Source: Kineococcus terrestris (GTDB lineage Bacteria > Actinomycetota > Actinomycetes > Actinomycetales > Kineococcaceae). From it: a stretch of DNA of 64,000 nt. The stretch lies in NCBI RefSeq assembly GCF_041020765.1, contig NZ_JBEUEJ010000012.1; one strand, written 5' to 3'. Shown here piece after piece: positions 53,485 through 61,566 of this stretch; position 1 is the stretch's first letter; each line of letters starts with the position of its first letter. The notes below the pieces were generated by a model, which saw only the letters and a program-made list of their open reading frames with translations, had not been told where the DNA came from and searched no databases. A program made the translations under genes and the position numbers.

Positions 53485-53907
53485 TCAGGACGTCCGGGGG
53501 CCGAGCAGCAGGTCGGCCAGCAGCGCCTCGACGCGTGCGCGGACCTCGTCGCGCACCTGCCGGACGACCTCGATGCCCTGCCCGGCGGGATCGGTCAGCG
53601 CCCAGTCCTCGTAGCGCTTGCCCGGGTAGAACGGGCAGGCGTCGCCGCAACCCATGGTGACGACCGCGTCGGAGGCCCGCACCGCCTCGGGGGTGAGGAC
53701 CTTCGGCTGCTGGCCGGTGATGTCGATGCCGACCTCGGCCATGGCCTGCACGGCGACGGGGTTGATCGCCTCGGCGGGCAGCGAGCCCGCGGAGCGGACC
53801 TCCACGGCGCCGCCGGACAGGGCGGTCGCGAACCCGGCGGCCATCTGCGAGCGCCCGGCGTTGTGCACGCAGACGAAGAGGACGCTGGGCTTGCTGGTCT
53901 CGGTCAC
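53485..53907 (-). CDS. arsC: arsenate reductase ArsC (low-molecular-weight phosphatase type)
   Basis: A 140-residue enzyme reducing arsenate to arsenite. The P-loop CVHNAGRSQ has Cys13 and the CX5R arginine. Two further cysteines, Cys87 and Cys91 (MGCGDACPFYPG), could relay electrons as in thioredoxin-coupled enzymes. Ends VRDEVRARVEALLADLL. GTG start with AGGAGGA. Last gene of the minus-strand arsenic operon. Confidence 0.93.
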   Translation of the reverse strand: MTETSKPSVLFVCVHNAGRSQMAAGFATALSGGAVEVRSAGSLPAEAINPVAVQAMAEVGIDITGQQPKVLTPEAVRASDAVVTMGCGDACPFYPGKRYEDWALTDPAGQGIEVVRQVRDEVRARVEALLADLLLGPRTS

Positions 53908-53935
53908 GGGGTCCTCCTGGGGCTTCGGGACGGGT

Positions 53936-55327
53936 TCACCGGCCGCCGCCATAGCGGCCGTGCGGGAGACCGGTCGGGAACCCGACCGGCTGGGGAGCGC
54001 CGGCGCCGCAGCAGGAACCGTCGCCGGAGCGGTCGACCTCAGCGCTGCCGTGGGCGGCGACCGCGGGGGCCGCGCTGGCGCACACCCCGGTCGCGGGCAG
54101 GTCCAGGCGCACGTCGGCCGCGGCCTCGGCGTCACCGGCGAGGTGGGCGGCGACGGAGCGCACCTGCTCGTAGCCGGTGGCCAGCAGGAACGTCGGGGCG
54201 CGGCCGTAGCTCTTCATCCCCACGACGAAGAACCCCGGCTCGGGGTGCGCCAGGACGTCGGCGCCGTGCGGGGGCACGGTGCCGCAGGAGTGGAACTCCG
54301 GGTCGATCAGGGGTGCCAGGCGGGTGGGGGCCTCCACGCCGGGGTCCAGGTCGAGCCGCACTTCCCGCAGCACCCCGAGGTCCGGCCGGAAACCCGTGGC
54401 GGCCACGACGACGTCCACGACGAGCCGCTCCTCACCGCGGGGGGTCGCGGCCACCACGGTGACCTCGCGGTCGCCGGGTTCCAGCGCGCCGACCTCGGAC
54501 CCGGTGCGCAGGTCGACGCGCCCGGTCTCCACCGCCTCGCGCAGCCGGGCTCCCAGCGCGCCGCGCGCGGGCAGGCCGTCGCGGTCCCCACCGCCGAAGC
54601 TGCGCTCGGCGGAACTGCCGCGCACCGCCCAGACGACGCGGGTGCCGGGCACCTCGTCGGCCAGGGCGACCAGGTGCAGCAGGGTGTTGGTCGCCGAGTG
54701 CCCGGCTCCGACGACGAGGACGCGGCGCCCGGCGAAGCGCTCCCGGTCGACGCCCAGCACGTCGGGCAGCGGCCCGGCCAGGAAGGGCGCGGCCTCGGCC
54801 TCGCCGACCGCCGGCAGGCCCGAGACGCCCAGCGGGTTGCGCTGCTCCCACGTCCCGGAGGCGTCGACGACGGCGCGGGCGTGAAGGTCGCTCACGCCGC
54901 CGTCGCGGTCCCGCACCCGCACGAGGAACGGCCGCTCCCCGCGACCTCGTCCGTGGGTCTTGTCCGACCCGACCCGGCTGACCGCCACGACGCGGGCGCC
55001 GGTGCGGATCCGCGGGGCGAGCTGCGCGGTGGCGGCCAGCGGCGCCAGGTACCGCTCGACCAGCTCGGCCCCGGTGGGCAGACCCGTGGGCTTCGGGTGC
55101 TCCCAGCCTGTCGGTGCCAGCAGCCGGGCGGCGGCGGCGTCGACGTCGTAGCGCCACGGCGAGAACAGCCGGACGTGCCCCCAGGCGCGCACCGCGGCGC
55201 CGACCTCGTCGCCGGCCTCCAGCACGAGGGGTTCCAGGCCGTGCTCGAGCAGGTGCGCGGCGGCGGCCAGGCCGACGGGCCCGGCGCCGACGACGACGAC
55301 GGGCAGGCCGTCGTGGGAGGTGGTCAT
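53936..55327 (-). CDS. arsO: ArsO-type flavin monooxygenase
   Basis: A 463-residue FAD- and NADPH-binding monooxygenase. FAD motif VVVVGAGPVGLAAAAHLLEHG at the N-terminus, VVDASGTWEQRNPLG in the middle, NADPH motif VLVVGAGHSATNTL at ~220 and VVAATGFRPDLGVLRE near 325. ArsO proteins are found in actinobacterial arsenic operons; their exact oxidation is not settled. The last ~40 residues contain GVCASAAP and DGSCCGAGAP, a Cys-rich tail that may bind arsenic. ATG start with AGGAGA, between arsC and acr3. Confidence 0.88.
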   Translation of the reverse strand: MTTSHDGLPVVVVGAGPVGLAAAAHLLEHGLEPLVLEAGDEVGAAVRAWGHVRLFSPWRYDVDAAAARLLAPTGWEHPKPTGLPTGAELVERYLAPLAATAQLAPRIRTGARVVAVSRVGSDKTHGRGRGERPFLVRVRDRDGGVSDLHARAVVDASGTWEQRNPLGVSGLPAVGEAEAAPFLAGPLPDVLGVDRERFAGRRVLVVGAGHSATNTLLHLVALADEVPGTRVVWAVRGSSAERSFGGGDRDGLPARGALGARLREAVETGRVDLRTGSEVGALEPGDREVTVVAATPRGEERLVVDVVVAATGFRPDLGVLREVRLDLDPGVEAPTRLAPLIDPEFHSCGTVPPHGADVLAHPEPGFFVVGMKSYGRAPTFLLATGYEQVRSVAAHLAGDAEAAADVRLDLPATGVCASAAPAVAAHGSAEVDRSGDGSCCGAGAPQPVGFPTGLPHGRYGGGR

Positions 55328-55341
55328 CGGGTTCTCCTGGT

Positions 55342-56478
55342 TCAGCGGACGCGGCCGGCGGGGACGGTGGGGTCGCCCGGGAAGAACCGGCGGGCGGCCC
55401 ACAGGGAGACGTAGACCAACCCCACGAGGACGGGCACCTCGATGAGGGGGCCGACGACCCCGGCCAGGGCCTGCCCGGAGGTGACGCCGAAGGTGCCGAT
55501 GGCCACGGCGATCGCGAGCTCGAAGTTGTTGCCGGCCGCGGTGAACGACAGCGTCGCGGTCTTCGCGTAGGTCATGCCGAGGGCGCGGCCCGTGACGAAC
55601 GACAGGCCGAACACGAGCACGAAGTAGGCCAGCAGGGGCAGCGCGATGCGGGCGACGTCGCCCGGCTGGGAGGTGATGGCGTCGCCCTGCAGGGCGAACA
55701 GCAGCACGATGGTGAACAGCAGCCCGTAGAGGGCGACCGGGCCGATCCGGGGCAGGAACCGCTCCTCGTACCAGGTGCGGCCCCTGGCGCGCTCGCCCAG
55801 CGTCCGGGTGAGGAAACCCGCCAGCAGGGGGATCCCGAGGAACACCAGGACGGACACGACGATCGCGCCGACCGAGAAGTCGGCGCTGGTGGTGGGCAGG
55901 CCCAGCCAGCCGGGCAGGACCTGCAGGTAGAACCAGCCGAGGGCGGCGAACGCGACCACCTGGAAGACCGAGTTCAGGGCGACCAGCACGGCGGCGGCCT
56001 CCCGGTCGCCGCAGGACAGGTCGTTCCAGATGAGGACCATGGCGATGCAGCGGGCCAGGCCGACGATGACCAGGCCGGTGCGGTGCTCGGGCTGGTCGGG
56101 CAGCAGCAGCCACGCCAGGGCGAACATCAGGGCGGGCCCGGCCACCCAGTTCAGGACCAGGGAGGTGACCAGCAGGCGGCGGTCGGAGGTCACGCGCCCG
56201 GTCTCGGAGTACCGGACCTTCGCCAGCACCGGGTACATCATCAGCAGCAGCCCGACCGCGATGGGCACGCTGACGTTCCCGACCTCCACGGCGCTGAGCG
56301 CCGCGTCCAGGCCGGGCACGAGCCGGCCCAGCAGGAGCCCGGCGACCATCGCCAGGACGATCCACACGGGCAGGAACCGGTCCAGCACCGGCAGCCTCGC
56401 CAGCACCGGCGTCCCGGCGCTCGCCGGTCGGCCACCGGGTCCGGTGGGGCGGGGGTTCTCGGCGACCAGGTCGCTCAT
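55342..56478 (-). CDS. acr3: ACR3 family arsenite efflux transporter
   Basis: A 378-residue carrier with ten membrane helices that exports arsenite using proton motive force. The invariant TM4 cysteine is in GLARCIAMVLIWNDL. Other hallmarks are VLNWVAGPALMFALAWLLL, ALNSVFQVVAFAALGWFYL and SFTAAGNNFELAIAVAIGTFG. The ATG start has GGAACACCCG upstream in sense. First gene of the minus-strand arm, divergent from arsR. Confidence 0.95.
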   Translation of the reverse strand: MSDLVAENPRPTGPGGRPASAGTPVLARLPVLDRFLPVWIVLAMVAGLLLGRLVPGLDAALSAVEVGNVSVPIAVGLLLMMYPVLAKVRYSETGRVTSDRRLLVTSLVLNWVAGPALMFALAWLLLPDQPEHRTGLVIVGLARCIAMVLIWNDLSCGDREAAAVLVALNSVFQVVAFAALGWFYLQVLPGWLGLPTTSADFSVGAIVVSVLVFLGIPLLAGFLTRTLGERARGRTWYEERFLPRIGPVALYGLLFTIVLLFALQGDAITSQPGDVARIALPLLAYFVLVFGLSFVTGRALGMTYAKTATLSFTAAGNNFELAIAVAIGTFGVTSGQALAGVVGPLIEVPVLVGLVYVSLWAARRFFPGDPTVPAGRVR

Positions 56479-56492
56479 CGGGTGTTCCTTCT

Positions 56493-56562
56493 CATCGACG
56501 ACTGTCGATGGGCAACCGTGGCAGCAGAGATCGACGGCTGTCAACATCGACACCGGTCGATG
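56493..56562. promoter_or_regulatory. three ArsR operator sites
   Basis: Two sites have identical arms CATCGAC-N4-GTCGATG (56493-56510 and 56545-56562), 52 bases or about five helical turns apart. A weaker copy, ATCGAC-N4-GTCAAC, lies between them near 56530-56545. They fill the arsR-acr3 divergent promoter region and should let one repressor control both arms. Confidence 0.85.
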
Positions 56563-56581
56563 CCTGGGGCACACTGACCTC

Positions 56582-56950
56582 GTGCCGTCCACGACGCTGC
56601 CCCTCGCCCCGTCCGCGGAGCTCGCCTGCTGCGCGCCGCTGACCCGCGAGCCGCTGGGCGCCGAGGACGCGGTGCGCCTGGCCCGCACGCTCAAGGCGGT
56701 CGCCGACCCGGCCCGGCTGCGGCTGCTGTCGCTGGTGTCCGCGCACGAGGGCGGCGAGGCGTGCGTGTGCGACCTCACCGAGCCCCTCGGCCTGAGCCAG
56801 CCGACCGTCTCGCACCACCTGAAGGTGCTCGTCGAGGCCGGGCTGCTGACCCGCGACAAGCGCGGCGTGTGGGCGTACTACGCCGTGGTGCCGCAGGCGC
56901 TCGACGCCCTGGCGGCGGTCCTCGCCACCCCCGCCGCCGTCCGGCGGTGA
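56582..56950 (+). CDS. arsR: ArsR family arsenic-responsive repressor
   Basis: A 122-residue winged-helix repressor. N-terminal Cys16-Cys17 (ELACCAPL), then LARTLKAVADPARLRLLSLV and Cys61/Cys63 in EACVCDLTEPLG at the start of the HTH, followed by the recognition helix SQPTVSHHLKVLVEAGLL and the wing RGVWAYYAV. The cysteine set suits As(III)/Sb(III) sensing. GTG start. Its stop overlaps arsN1. Confidence 0.94.
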   Translation: MPSTTLPLAPSAELACCAPLTREPLGAEDAVRLARTLKAVADPARLRLLSLVSAHEGGEACVCDLTEPLGLSQPTVSHHLKVLVEAGLLTRDKRGVWAYYAVVPQALDALAAVLATPAAVRR

Positions 56951-57477
56951 AACCCGCCGCGCCGGTGGTCGTCGCGCCGATGACCGCGGCCGACTGGCCG
57001 GACGTGCGGGCCGTGCACGCCGAGGGCATCGCCACCGGCCACGCCACCTTCGAGACCGCGCCCGCCGCCAGCTGGGCGGAGTTCGACGCGGGCAAGCTGC
57101 CGGCGCACCGCCTCGTCGCCCGGGCGGCCGGTGCCGGCGGGCTGCTGGGCTGGGCCGCCGTCTCCCCGGTCTCGTCCCGCCCCGTCTACGCCGGGGTCGT
57201 CGAGCACTCCGTGTACGTGGCGGCCGCCGCCCGCGGTCGCGGCGTCGGCCGCCTGCTCCTGGACGCGCTCGTCGCCTCCACCGAGGCCGCCGGTGTCTGG
57301 ACGCTGCAGTGCTCGGTGTTCCGCGAGAACTCCGCCAGCCTCGCCCTGCACGCCGCGGCCGGGTTCCGCGTCGTCGGCACCCGCGAGCGCGTCGCCCGCG
57401 CGGGCGCCGGCCCCCTGGCCGGCACCTGGCGCGACACCGTCCTGCTCGAGCGGCGCAGCAGCGTCGCCGGGAACTGA
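56947..57477 (+). CDS. arsN1: ArsN1-type GNAT acetyltransferase
   Basis: A 176-residue N-acetyltransferase of the phosphinothricin acetyltransferase-like group. VRAVHAEGIATGHATFET at the substrate side, VEHSVYVAAAARGRGVGRLLLDALV with the acetyl-CoA loop RGRGVG, and NSASLALHAAAGFRVVGTRERVAR. ArsN1 enzymes acetylate organoarsenicals such as arsinothricin. GTG start overlaps arsR (GTGA), so it is under the same arsenic control. Activity toward an arsenical is inferred from context. Confidence 0.85.
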   Translation: MKPAAPVVVAPMTAADWPDVRAVHAEGIATGHATFETAPAASWAEFDAGKLPAHRLVARAAGAGGLLGWAAVSPVSSRPVYAGVVEHSVYVAAAARGRGVGRLLLDALVASTEAAGVWTLQCSVFRENSASLALHAAAGFRVVGTRERVARAGAGPLAGTWRDTVLLERRSSVAGN

Positions 57478-57525
57478 ACCCTCCGCACCGCCCGAGATGC
57501 ACCGCCCGAGATCCCGAGGAGCCTG

Positions 57526-57945
57526 ATGACCGCCCCCCGCGTCCTGTTCGTCTGCGTCAAGAACGGCGGCAAGTCCCAGATGGCCGCCGGCCTGATGCGC
57601 GCCGCCGTCGCCGCCCACCCCGACCGCCCCGTCGAGGTGTCCTCCGCCGGCACCCGCGCCGGCAGCGCCCTCAACGCGCTGTCCGTGGACGTGCTGCGCG
57701 AGGTCGGCGTCGACATCGGCGAGGAGCGCACCCGGCAGCTGACCGACGACGACGTGCGCGCCGCCGACCTCGTCGTCGTCCTCGGCGACGAGGCCCGCGT
57801 CGAGCCCGTCGACGGCACCCCCGTGGAGGTGTGGGAGACCGACGAGCCGTCCGCGCGCGGCATCGAGGGCGTCGAGCGGATGCGCCTGGTCCGCGACGAC
57901 ATCGCCGCCCGCGTCGCGGAGCTGCACGGGCGCCTGACCTCCTGA
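57526..57945 (+). CDS. second arsenate reductase-like protein (CX5K P-loop)
   Basis: A 139-residue LMW-phosphatase fold protein. The P-loop is CVKNGGKSQ: Cys10 is kept but the CX5R arginine is replaced by Lys16. This variant occurs in actinobacterial ArsC proteins that use mycothiol and mycoredoxin. No second cysteine pair is present, which fits a mycothiol mechanism. ATG start with GAGGAG upstream. It ends the arsR-arsN1 arm, just before a palindromic repeat. Confidence 0.85.
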   Translation: MTAPRVLFVCVKNGGKSQMAAGLMRAAVAAHPDRPVEVSSAGTRAGSALNALSVDVLREVGVDIGEERTRQLTDDDVRAADLVVVLGDEARVEPVDGTPVEVWETDEPSARGIEGVERMRLVRDDIAARVAELHGRLTS

Positions 57946-57954
57946 CGCTCCCTC

Positions 57955-58028
57955 CGTGATCTTGCAGGGTCTACCAGCAAGATCACGTTGATCACGGAGG
58001 GTCGAGGACTCGACCTTCCGTGATCACG
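57955..58028 (+). repeat. 74-bp double-hairpin palindromic repeat, copy B
   Basis: Two adjacent hairpins: CGTGATCTTGCAGGG...CCAGCAAGATCACG, then TGATCACGGAGGGTCGAG...CTCGACCTTCCGTGATCA. Same length and order as copies A and C. It lies ten bases after the second arsC stop. Confidence 0.88.
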
Positions 58029-58131
58029 ACGGGGGAGGGGTGCGGGTGCTCGGCCGGTGACGACGCCGGCGTCCAGCGCCGGCCGCCTCCCGCCGGACCG
58101 TGTCCGCCGGCCGGACCCGCAGACTGGGCTC

Positions 58132-58890
58132 GTGGACGGGCGGGCGGTGCGACGCGTCGAGCGGCGCCCGGACGCGGTCGTCGACCCGGATGTCTGGCCC
58201 GCCACCGTCCCGGCCGTCGCGCACCTGCTCGCGCACGGTCTCGACCTGCCCGCCGGGGTGACGTTCCTCGTCGGGGAGAACGGTGCCGGCAAGTCGACCC
58301 TCGTGGAGGCCGTCGCCGAGCTGCTCGGCATCCCGCCCGAGGGCGGGTCCACCGCCCACCGCGCCGGCGCCGACCGCGGTCGCGGGTCCGACCGCTCCGG
58401 CCTGGCGGAGGTGCTGCGCGTGGTCCGCGGCGCCGGTGGCCGCGGCCGGCAGGGGTTCTTCCTGCGCGCCGAGACCGCCCACCGGTTCGTCACCTACCTG
58501 GAGGACGCGGGCGCCCGCGGCGACGGCCCGCCCGCCCCGCACCCGCTGCACCGCCTCAGCCACGGCGAGCAGTTCACCGAGGTCCTCGCCACGCAGCGGT
58601 GGACGGGCTCGGCCGGGATCGTCCTGCTGGACGAGCCGGAGTCGGCGATGTCGTTCCGCAACCACCTGGCGCTCGCGGGCACGCTGGCCGCGACGGCCCG
58701 GCGCGGGACGCAGGTGCTGTGCGCGACGCACTCGCCGCTGCTGACCGCGCTCCCCGGCGCGCTGGTGCTGCAGCTCGACGAGGACGGGATCCACCGCGCG
58801 GAGTGGGAGGACCTGGACGTCGTGCACCACTGGCGCTTCTTCCTCGACGCGCCCGAGCGGTACCTGCGCCGCGTCCTGCCACCGTCGTGA
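58132..58890 (+). CDS. ABC-type AAA ATPase, flanked by palindromic repeats
   Basis: A 252-residue soluble ATPase. Walker A FLVGENGAGKSTLVEAVAE at ~44-62, an ABC-like signature HRLSHGEQFTEVL, Walker B IVLLDEPESAMSFRNHLAL and the switch His in LCATHSPLLTALP. No membrane segment and no partner permease, so more like RecF/Rad50-type or 'overcome-lysogenisation' cytosolic ATPases than a transporter. I used GTG 58132; GTG 58057 lies just past repeat B. The stop codon lies inside repeat C. Function unknown. Confidence 0.82.
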   Translation: MDGRAVRRVERRPDAVVDPDVWPATVPAVAHLLAHGLDLPAGVTFLVGENGAGKSTLVEAVAELLGIPPEGGSTAHRAGADRGRGSDRSGLAEVLRVVRGAGGRGRQGFFLRAETAHRFVTYLEDAGARGDGPPAPHPLHRLSHGEQFTEVLATQRWTGSAGIVLLDEPESAMSFRNHLALAGTLAATARRGTQVLCATHSPLLTALPGALVLQLDEDGIHRAEWEDLDVVHHWRFFLDAPERYLRRVLPPS

Positions 58891-58959
58891 TCCTGCTGGG
58901 AAACCCCGCGGGATCACGGTGATCACGGATGGGTGAGAGCTCGACCATCCATGATCACG
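58886..58959 (+). repeat. 74-bp double-hairpin palindromic repeat, copy C
   Basis: CGTGATCCTGCTGGG...CCCGCGGGATCACG, then TGATCACGGATGGGTGAG...CTCGACCATCCATGATCA. It overlaps the last five bases of the ATPase gene and has the same orientation as copy B, 931 bases away. Confidence 0.88.
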
Positions 58960-59012
58960 GCAGGAGGAGGAGGGGCGGGAAGCGAGCGGGCGACCGCGGG
59001 GTTGCTCCCGGC

Positions 59013-59459
59013 GTGGACACGCCGACGGCGGACGAGCGCCGCACCCGCCTGCTGCACCTGCTGACGACGACGCGGAACGGGGTGCTGACCACGCTCAAGC
59101 GCGACGGCCGCCCCCAGCTGTCGAACATCACGTACGTCTTCGACCCGGAGCGCGAGCTGGTCCGGGTCTCGGTGACGGCCGACCGCGCCAAGTCGCGCAA
59201 CCTGGAGCGCGACCCGCGCGCGAGCCTGCACGTGACGTCCGGCGACTTCTGGTCGTGGACGGTCGTGGAGGGCGACGCGGAGCTGTCGCCGGTCGCCGAG
59301 CGCGAGGACGACGAGGCCGTCGCCGAGCTCGTGGACCTGTACCGGGCGATCGCCGGCGAGCACCCCGACTGGGACGACTACCGGCGCGCGATGGTCGCCG
59401 ACCGCCGCCGCGTGGTGCGCCTGCCCGTCGCCCACGTGTACGGGCAGCTGCCCGCCTGA
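59013..59459 (+). CDS. PPOX-class F420-dependent oxidoreductase
   Basis: A 148-residue split-barrel flavin/deazaflavin enzyme. LLTTTRNGVLTTLKRDGRPQLSN and YVFDPERELVRVSVTADRAKSRNLERDPRASLHV, read in parts, are characteristic of actinobacterial F420-binding pyridoxamine-oxidase-like proteins, with LPVAHVYG at the end. Likely dimeric. GTG 59013 chosen because the earlier frame has no similarity. Substrate unknown. Confidence 0.88.
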   Translation: MDTPTADERRTRLLHLLTTTRNGVLTTLKRDGRPQLSNITYVFDPERELVRVSVTADRAKSRNLERDPRASLHVTSGDFWSWTVVEGDAELSPVAEREDDEAVAELVDLYRAIAGEHPDWDDYRRAMVADRRRVVRLPVAHVYGQLPA

Positions 59460-59466
59460 GCGCGGC

Positions 59467-60930
59467 TCACGTCCCGCAGAACGTGACGTGCGGGCCGGCG
59501 CCGGCGGGCGCCGGCTGCGCGTAGCGCTCCAGGCCGGGGCGCTCGGTGAACGGGGAGCTCACCACGTCCAGCAGCCGCTCGAACGGGTCGAGGTCCCCGG
59601 CGGTCGCGGCGTCCAGGGCCTCCTCGACGAGGTGGTTGCGCGGCACGTAGACGGGGTTGGCGCGCTCGGCGGCGGCCGCGTCCGGGCCCAGCGCCCGCCA
59701 GCGCGCCAGCCAGGCGTCGAGGGCCGCCGCGTCGGGCACCAGCAGCCGCAGGGCGCTCTCGTCGCCGCGGGCGGCGGGGCCCAGCGCCCGGAAGCTGCCG
59801 GTGAGGTCCGCGCTCGCGGCGCGCAGCAGCTCGAACAGGTCGGCGGCCAGCGTCCCGGCGGTGGCGAGGTCCACGTCGGCGCGCAGCCCCAGCTTGGTGC
59901 GCGCGCCGCTCGACCAGGCGGTGCCGTAGCGCGCGCCGAACCCGTCGAGCACGCCGACGGCCAGCCGCACGGCCTCCTCCTCGTCCTCGGCGAACAGCGG
60001 CAGCAGCGCCTCCGCCAGCCGGGCGAGGTTCCACTGCACGGCGGCGGGCTGGTTGCCGTAGGCGTAGCGGCCGCCGTGGTCGATGGAGCTGTAGACGGTG
60101 GCGGGGTCGTAGGCGTCGAGGAACGCGCAGGGGCCGTAGTCGATCGTCTCCCCGGACAGCGTCGTGTTGTCCGTGTTGAGCACCCCGTGGACGAACCCGA
60201 CGAGCATCCAGCGCGCCACCAGCTCCGCCTGGACGGCCACGACCGCCCCGAACAGCGCCAGGTACGGGTTCTCGGCGCCGGCCGCGGCCGGGTGGTGGCG
60301 GGCGATCGCGTGGTCGGCGACCCGGCGCAGCAGGCCGGCGTCCCCCGTGGCGCGGGCGTACTGGAGACTGCCGACCCGCAGGTGCGAGGCGGCGGTGCGG
60401 GCGAGGACCGCACCCGGCAACGGCACCTCCCGCTGCACGGTCGCGCCGGTCGCGACGACGGCCAGCGACCGCGTCGTGGGGATGCCGAGGGCGTGCACGG
60501 CGCGGCTGACCAGGTGCTCGCGCAGCATCGGCCCGACGGCGGCCAGCCCGTCCCCGCCGCGGGAGAACGGCGTGCGCCCGGACCCCTTCAGGTGCAGGTC
60601 GCGCAGCCGGCCGCGGGCGTCGGTCAGCTCCCCGACGAGCAGCGCGCGCCCGTCGCCCAGGCGGGGGGAGAACCCGCCGAACTGGTGCCCGGAGTAGGCC
60701 TGCGCCACGGGGGTCGCGCCCTCGGGCACCGCCCGGCCCACGAGCACCTGCAGACCCTCGGGGCTGCGCAGCCAGGCGGGGTCGAGGCCCAGCTCGGCGG
60801 CCACGTCCTCGTCGAGGACGAGCAGCCGCGGGTCGGGGACCTCGGCGCCCTGCCAGGGGACCGCCATCTCCGGCAGCTCACGGGCGAACCGGTCGGAGAA
60901 GGCGGTGGTCGTACCGGGGGCGACGCTCAC
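59467..60930 (-). CDS. selO: SelO/YdiU protein adenylyltransferase
   Basis: A 487-residue pseudokinase-fold enzyme that AMPylates proteins in redox stress. Hallmarks: AYSGHQFGGFSPRLGDGRALL, LHLKGSGRTPFSRGGDG (ATP-binding Lys), MLREHLVSRAVHALGIPTTRSL, FVHGVLNTDNTTLSGETIDYG (the DFG-like metal site) and NPVYVPRNHLVEEAL. The C-terminal HVTFCGT keeps the conserved Cys. GTG start. Confidence 0.94.
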   Translation of the reverse strand: MSVAPGTTTAFSDRFARELPEMAVPWQGAEVPDPRLLVLDEDVAAELGLDPAWLRSPEGLQVLVGRAVPEGATPVAQAYSGHQFGGFSPRLGDGRALLVGELTDARGRLRDLHLKGSGRTPFSRGGDGLAAVGPMLREHLVSRAVHALGIPTTRSLAVVATGATVQREVPLPGAVLARTAASHLRVGSLQYARATGDAGLLRRVADHAIARHHPAAAGAENPYLALFGAVVAVQAELVARWMLVGFVHGVLNTDNTTLSGETIDYGPCAFLDAYDPATVYSSIDHGGRYAYGNQPAAVQWNLARLAEALLPLFAEDEEEAVRLAVGVLDGFGARYGTAWSSGARTKLGLRADVDLATAGTLAADLFELLRAASADLTGSFRALGPAARGDESALRLLVPDAAALDAWLARWRALGPDAAAAERANPVYVPRNHLVEEALDAATAGDLDPFERLLDVVSSPFTERPGLERYAQPAPAGAGPHVTFCGT

Positions 60931-60995
60931 CCCGTCCAGGCTAGGCGGGGCGTGGACGGGTGGCGAACCCGCGCGGGACGATCCGCGGGCGGCGC

Positions 60996-61031
60996 GGGCA
61001 ACCTCGCGGGGCGCCACGACGTCTCCCGGGG
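60996..61031 (+). promoter_or_regulatory. ECF-type promoter of the terminal sigma gene
   Basis: GGGCAAC (60996-61002), 14 bases, then CGACGTCTCCCGGGG (61017-61031). The GGCAAC box and CGTC box are 17 bases apart, as in ECF sigma promoters. The same sequence at the same spacing occurs at 62341-62376. Confidence 0.7.
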
Positions 61032-61053
61032 GGAGCCGGCGACAGGGGGAGCG

Positions 61054-61566
61054 GTGGAGGGGTCGTTCGAGGAGTTCGTCACCGCCTGGGGCGGGCGGCT
61101 CCTGCGGACCGCGGTGCTGCTGACGGGTGACCGCGCCGAGGCCGAGGACCTGCTGCAGGACGTCCTGGAGCGCCTGTACCCGCGCTGGCGGACGGTGCAG
61201 GACCCGCCGGCGTACGTGCGCACCGCCATGTCCCGGGCCGTCACCGACCGGTGGCGGTGGCGCAGCCGCCGGCCGCGGCAGGTGCCGCTGGCCGACCACC
61301 ACGACGTCGCCGTCGGCGACGGCAGCGTCCACCGGGCGCAGCGCGAGGACCTGCTGGCGCACCTGCGCCGGCTGCCGCCGCGGCAGCGCGCGGTGATCGT
61401 GCTGCGCTACTACGAGGACTGGTCGGAGGAGCGCATCGCGGAGGAGCTGGACGTCTCGCGCGGCACCGTGAAGAGCCAGGCGTCCAAGGGGCTGGCGCGG
61501 CTGCGCGAGCTGGTGGAGGAGCGCGAGGAGTCCGGGCAGCGGCGCGAGGGGGAGATGAGCAGGTGA
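61054..61566 (+). CDS. SigE-family ECF RNA polymerase sigma factor
   Basis: A 170-residue sigma factor of the actinobacterial SigE-family ECF group. Region 2: FEEFVTAWGGRLLRTAVLLTG, AEAEDLLQDVLERLYPRW, YVRTAMSRAVTDRWR. Region 4: LPPRQRAVIVLRYYEDWSEERIAEEL, read in parts, and DVSRGTVKSQASKGLARLREL. GTG start with AGGGGGA upstream. It overlaps the next gene (GTGA) and has its own ECF promoter, implying positive autoregulation. Confidence 0.92.
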   Translation: MEGSFEEFVTAWGGRLLRTAVLLTGDRAEAEDLLQDVLERLYPRWRTVQDPPAYVRTAMSRAVTDRWRWRSRRPRQVPLADHHDVAVGDGSVHRAQREDLLAHLRRLPPRQRAVIVLRYYEDWSEERIAEELDVSRGTVKSQASKGLARLRELVEEREESGQRREGEMSR

